This document shows positions 58,841-64,000 of a stretch of 64,000 bases of DNA, piece by piece; position 1 is the first letter of the stretch; each line of letters starts with the position of its first letter. This DNA is from Dryococelus australis. Taxonomy: Eukaryota > Arthropoda > Insecta > Phasmatodea > Phasmatidae. The notes under the pieces were generated by a model. The model searched no databases. It was given only the letters and a program-made list of their open reading frames with translations, and was not told the DNA's origin. The position numbers and the translations under genes were made by a program. The stretch lies in contig CM056997.1 in NCBI GenBank assembly GCA_029891345.1, positions 218,506,712-218,570,711 of the forward strand, written 5' to 3'.

Positions 58841-61745
58841 CAGGCTGAGGTCGATACTCCATCTGCTTGAATGTAGAGCTTATCATCCAAACCTGACAAC
58901 ACTACCTAGGTCACGTGTTCGGCATAGACTTTGTGACCACACAAATAAAAGTGATATTGGGCCCTACAAACCCTGGTGCAATTTTTGAGGCAATCTCAAT
59001 AACACTCGTATCAGAGCTTCTGTAAGATGTAAGATTTTACACCATTCACCTTATATATACACTGTTAATTCGCAACAATGTACATGTAAAGTTTGGGATG
59101 TAAACCTATAAAATGTGTGACTATTTGGGCAGCACATTCAACTTTCATCATCCCCGTACAGCAATTGTTCTTTTAGGAGAATTTTTGCTGGTCATCGAGT
59201 GCATAGTTAGATGTAACAAACCATGTTGTTAAATATGGTGTAATTACTTTATAAACATACTTGCAGGCAACAGAATATATCAAAGAATCGTTATCGCAAT
59301 ACAGGAAATGCAAGACTGGCGAACAAATAAAGCACACATGTACTAATAATCAAATTCATATAGGGTTAATTTTGAAATGTCAATAATGGCAACATCAGTG
59401 TACAAAGTTTGAAATGTAGGATGACCTATCAGCTCTGCAGTCGCATAGACCGTGTCATATCTGGGAACAACTATTATGTCCCTTTCCCAGCAGACATTCT
59501 GCAAAGTTTTTCCATATATGTAATTATACATCAACATGAAAACAAATTTCTTGAAATCACCTGCAGCCTGAGCATGCTTCTCAATTTTAAATTCGATGTT
59601 CGGCTTCATCCGTGCCTTCTGCTCAAAGCGCAGAATGCGATAAACAGAGTCTATGTTGGCCCCGTACATCAAATAGTGCTTCAGTGTTTCCCTGTGTATA
59701 ACATTTTACTTCTGTGGTGCGAGTGTGGTAAAAAGTTTTTTATGCGAGCAATTCGGAGGTAGGGGAATTACTCAGGCCAAAGGCAGATCTCATATAGCAT
59801 CATGGCACTAGTCTGGAAAAGATAATACACTTCTATGAAGAAGCAAGTTTCACCATCATGCACCATGTTCGCAAAATCCCATTATGAAAACACATCAGAC
59901 TCAACCCACTAAAAATTGCCCATCGGAAGCTTGGATCGCATCGTCTGAATGTACAGCCCATGTATGTAGAAATAATATATATATTTTGGTGCCACACTGG
60001 GGTCGTGATCTTCACCCATGTAAAAATTATTGGCTTTCACACACCTTCTGGAAACCTGGGTAATGCCACCCCCAACCCCACATTCTACAAAAAGATACAT
60101 GTCTGGGTCAGTCAACAACTCTAGCTGCGTACATGTCATTGACAATAAAGCATCCCATGAAAGAGGTGGAGCTGTGATGTACATGGTGGGGTTAAGACTG
60201 TAACGACCCAAACATTCAGTCCTGAAATTGTCAAAAAAATCTGCTGGTAAACAAGTGTCCACACATAAATAGTGAATGGCATACTCCAACAAGTTTATGC
60301 AGTTGAAAGCATCCCATGCAGCTTGAGTATGAGCATAATCCTCATCGCTAATGCCGTCGCCTTTCATCACATTATGAATTGCGTTCTTTGCTGGGAGTGA
60401 CGTGCATACCAGACTCGTTGGCGACATAACAAAGTCATTAGGAAAAACTCCCTTCCACTTTGCCAATTCAAATTGTGTGTTGTCTGGAAAACTCGAGCGG
60501 TTAATACTAACTTGCACAGGTTTTAAATTTCTTGAGTTCACAGAGATGTGCTCTTGAACTGTAATTAATCAATAAAACATAATTTTAAATATTGCACCAT
60601 TCCATTGAAATCAATCACATTGGGAATTTGTTTGGTGATACATTTATATTTCTCTTGGGTTATTTCAATCACTGGAATTTTAACGGTGTTTTCGATTATC
60701 ATGGTTCTGTTGAGTTGTGTCACGTGACATTTAGCCAAAGGCTTTATGACAAAGTTAGCATCACAGTTCTGCAGGTTATGAAAGACAGTGAAAAAATTTC
60801 TAGTGAGGATTTCGAGATGCATTTATTATGTGGGCGACTCCTGATTTCCCTCATCAGATGGTTAAAATCGATCACAAAATTATCTGTACCGAGCTTTCCT
60901 TACAAATGTGATAACACTTTAGAGATGAGAACCTAGCTTCATCAGCAGGGGTTTTTGACTTCATCGAAACAATCACACTGTTAATTCCTACAACCCACTG
61001 TGTACATTCAAATAATTTATCTACTAATTGATACATACAATCATCATCCACAAACTTAAAGTAGTTATATAAACTCAGTTTGTATGAACAGACCAACAAA
61101 ATGCTACATGCATATTGGGTATGTTATTTGATGGTAGTGGTATTACTTGTTTCATCATTAGGTAAGCAAGTCTACAAGGGTTTCAGGCAACTTCCTATGG
61201 CACAATAGGCGATGAAATCCAATTTTTTTCTGTTTGCTGTTATCCTTAAATTATAAGTAGTAAGCCACAGTAGGGAAATACTGCAAACAGCCTTTTGTTG
61301 CTTGCAAAGAATAGTGTGACTTGTGAGTTTCTCCTCACTAATAAAGTACAGGAGGCAACAATTGCAAACATGTTTTTTATTTTTCTTATTACTCAGCTCA
61401 CTACCAACCGGCTTTGATAAACTTGTAATGCAGACAAAATGTAAATATGCAGCATAACCACTAGTGCAGATGGCCAACACATTAACATAGCAAGCATAAA
61501 GTACAGGAGAAATACACATCGGTACGATAACTCCATTCTTTTTGCAAGTTTTGTCACTTTTATTACTGTCTTTGTCCACCACACAGTAGACATTGACAGA
61601 AATAGAATTGTTCTCCTCGAACTTACGAACATCCTGCATGCCTACAGGTGTCGACAGACCTTCAGTATTCAAAACCTCTCGAGGTTTTTGATATTTAATA
61701 ATTCTGTGATATTGTGTAATATTTTGTGTGGCAGGAAACAAAGAT
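58840..61745 (-). pseudogene. Family B DNA polymerase of Maverick/adintovirus type, decayed
   Basis: Such polymerases replicate the element by protein priming. Order on the minus strand: 61741-61310 N-terminal region (DVRKFEENNSISVNVYCV, KKHVCNCCLLYFISEEKLTS, a Cys-His cluster); 60822-60565 exonuclease part (FFTVFHNLQNCDANFVI); 60541-59909 palm (ELAKWKGVFPNDFV, GDGISDEDYAHTQAAWDAFN, CLGRYSLNPTMYI, LELLTDPDMYLFVECGVGGG). Motif A region YYFYIHGLY has Tyr where the catalytic Asp belongs. 59672-59343 holds motif B (NYIYGKTLQNV). Motif C is in another frame at 59284-59301 (YCDNDS). C-terminal relics (HFIGLHPKLY; LDDKLYIQADGVSTSAWG) reach 58840. At least seven frame changes or stops. Confidence 0.9.
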
Positions 61746-61749
61746 TCTA

Positions 61750-64000
61750 TGATGGTGTAGTACTAACACATTCCCTCCAGGCAGTGTAAATCGATACAAG
61801 CAAGGCAATTGGAAATAAACTTGGGTAGTTTAGTGTGTGCAGCAACTACAGTGAATGCCTATTATTGTGAGACATGGACATCCATATACGATGCCAGTTG
61901 CAAACAACAGCCTGAACCTTGTGCACTAAACTCCTAAAGCCTGTTAGTCAGGTAAGGTTTAATAGTTTCATCATAAATTATGCAATATCAGATGAATGCA
62001 GGGACAGAGAGATTTTCTCTGAACATAATAATATTCCGTAATGCCTTCCTCCACCATGAGGGATTTTAAGAACTTAGACACTACAGTAATGCTAATTCTG
62101 ATAGGCCGGGGTAAAGCCACTGCTAAATTTATCAGTAGGGTCATACACTTCATGAAAATCTTTCAAAGTTTGTATCAGTGTTAACCCTGTCATTTACTAT
62201 CTGTGTATCAGTTAGTCTTGTGGCGAAAACCAGGCTGATGGCTTGTATCTAAGATATGGCAAAGACTCCACTGAAGCTGGGGAATCAGAAAACGACTTAT
62301 TTTCCATTTCCCTACATTAAGTCTCTCAGACTGGGAACTTCCCTGTGACATGGATGAATAATATTTTGAATTACAAATTTTCCATGTGTCAGATAGAAAC
62401 AGATCATCTAACAAGAGATCGATCTTTTCATGTTTGGGAGAAGCAGACCCGATTAGACCTGTTGCTGTTGACGACCTTTCCATGAGCAATTCCATGTCCG
62501 AATCACTCAAGGAAACATCCTCCAGTAAACATAGAATCACTTCCTCTTAGGCAAAGCGACATCTTAACAGCTTTTACTAGCCAGAATTTTTGTCAGCTAT
62601 TCAGACTCATTGTCTGTATCACTTATGGAAAGATCTTCCAATAAACCATCGATACTTTGTCACTTGTGTTAACTCCTAACAATTTTTTTTATTTCCCACA
62701 TAATTAGTCTCAGCACAACATGGGATAAAGGCCCCACTTTGTTCTATAAAACAAAAAATTACATTATAAACACTTGCAGCTATGTATTGGTGCATGTGTA
62801 AATAGAAAATTTTTTAGTTACATCTTAAAAACACTGGATTTTTTAAATTTAAACGCTTTGCTTTAATTTTCAAATTATATTCAAGATAACCACCTTATTA
62901 TTATTCAAAGAATTAAATTTCATGAGGGATCTAAGTTGTGGGTTTTAAAATGACCACGTTAACATCATTTTGCAACAGTGCATGACAGAAAGCCTCATTG
63001 CAAAAGCCAGGTATAGGAGGGAACAGTGCTGTGGGAAACACAAGGGAGACACAGAGCACCACCTTCAAGAGTCGCTCCACAGCTATTCCTTTCCCCACCC
63101 CGCTTCCACGATCTTCTCACTGTGCATGTGCTGTCCTGAATGTGCCTGCACTGAGTGCACCCGTTTCTGTAACGAAAATAATGGCAGTCACTTCCCCTAT
63201 CTTGCACAGCCAATGACTCCAGACCACACCGAAACAAGATGCGGTCTGCTTCCCTATGCAGCCAGCAGTCTAGTTTACACCACGCTGTGAGACATGAGAC
63301 CTAGCTTACACTGGACATTACCTACACATTTCGTTACAGGCAAGCAGTGTTTAGAAAACAGTTATTAATTAAAAATCTCAAAATTGTATTGAATTTCAAA
63401 CATGCTTTTGAATACTAAAACAATTTATTTAAAAGATAACTTTAGAAAGTAAATTACTTTTTAAAATTTAAAAAAAAAGTATTTCTAAAGTGATGTAAAT
63501 TACTTGTCGGTATTAAAAATTATATTAATTGGCATACATTTCCAAAAACATATATATTAATATTTTTGTCCAGGAAATTTTAACAAGGGGAAAATTATTT
63601 TGCACTCTTACTACCAAATATTTAGTACTATCAATCAATACACTTACATAGTAACTAAACAATCATTAACTCAAGTACTAACTAAAAAATAATTAAATTA
63701 AAATTTTAGATAATTTAATTCTTTTAATATTACTGCAGATAACATCCAATTAACTAAGAAAAAATATACACCCAAATTTCGAAAAATTCCCACCCCATTT
63801 CCAATTATTCCACATTTATTTGAATCAATTAAGTCCAATCATTCATTATTCTTTCATCCCTCTCCATACAGAACAATTAGAACAACTGAGGAGCAGGTGT
63901 GTTACACCTCTGAATATGCCAGGCATATTCGGCATAGTCCTCTGATTTGTTTAGTTGTTCCATAAAACACACAGAACATTCATAACCAAACCCACCCAGA
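61750..64000. other. Region upstream of the polymerase relic; acidic repeat-like text
   Basis: On the minus strand 62650-62210, a short theme recurs about three times in different frames: GLLEDLSISDTDNE, CLLEDVSLSDSDMELL and LLLDDLFLSDTWKI. This may be the N-terminal extension of the polymerase or a separate acidic protein, now broken. The frame 62970-63290 on the plus strand lies in a GC-richer patch and is unrecognised. The last 700 bases are AT-rich with no feature. Confidence 0.35.

Overview
The window looks like intergenic DNA from a large, AT-rich, transposon-packed animal genome, most likely an arthropod and probably an insect. The evidence is pogo/Tigger and Tc1 transposases, gypsy and jockey-like retroelement relics, a tRNA-derived SINE, an RTE-like tail, arthropod-style TATA/TCAGT core promoters, and no bacterial-type gene packing or operons. 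A polyneopteran is possible, but the species cannot be set from the sequence. No intact, recognisable host housekeeping gene was found.

Layout. 0-13 kb is mostly non-coding, with several diverged tandem arrays (119 bp, about 115 bp, 27 bp, 59 bp and about 270 bp units). A 414-bp MITE-like element with inverted ends sits inside one of them. 13-32.4 kb is the most interesting part: two related copies of a roughly 2-kb repeat lie in inverted orientation with matching ends pointing outward (13.05-15.1 and 30.2-32.39 kb). They bracket a decayed Maverick/Polinton or adintovirus-like gene set. The minus strand carries integrase, a conserved hypothetical, a fibre-like coiled-coil ORF and a packaging ATPase. 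The plus strand carries a PLA2-like ORF, a small hydrophobic ORF, an adenain-like protease, a minor-capsid-like ORF, a major-capsid-like ORF and an accessory ORF. Further right is a decayed repeat-bearing plus-strand gene with its own TATA box and possible splice donors. Together these would supply integration, genome packaging, capsid processing and virion assembly. Frameshifts, stops and lost catalytic residues indicate that the element is dead.

32.4-46.5 kb is a stack of dead mobile elements: a pogo/Tigger fragment, a Tigger element with recognisable ends that interrupts a gypsy LTR, the gypsy pol relic itself, a jockey-like RT relic, and a decayed copy of an uncharacterised multi-copy family. 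46.5-56 kb is largely non-coding, with an RTE-like tail, a 1.7-kb LTR-like unit, a SINE and a Tc1 relic. The Tc1 is interrupted by a third relative of the 13/32-kb repeat.

58.8-61.7 kb holds a minus-strand protein-primed-type family B DNA polymerase relic of the Maverick/adintovirus class. This gene is missing from the 13-32 kb element. Its position beside the third repeat copy suggests a second, separately decayed element of the same family.
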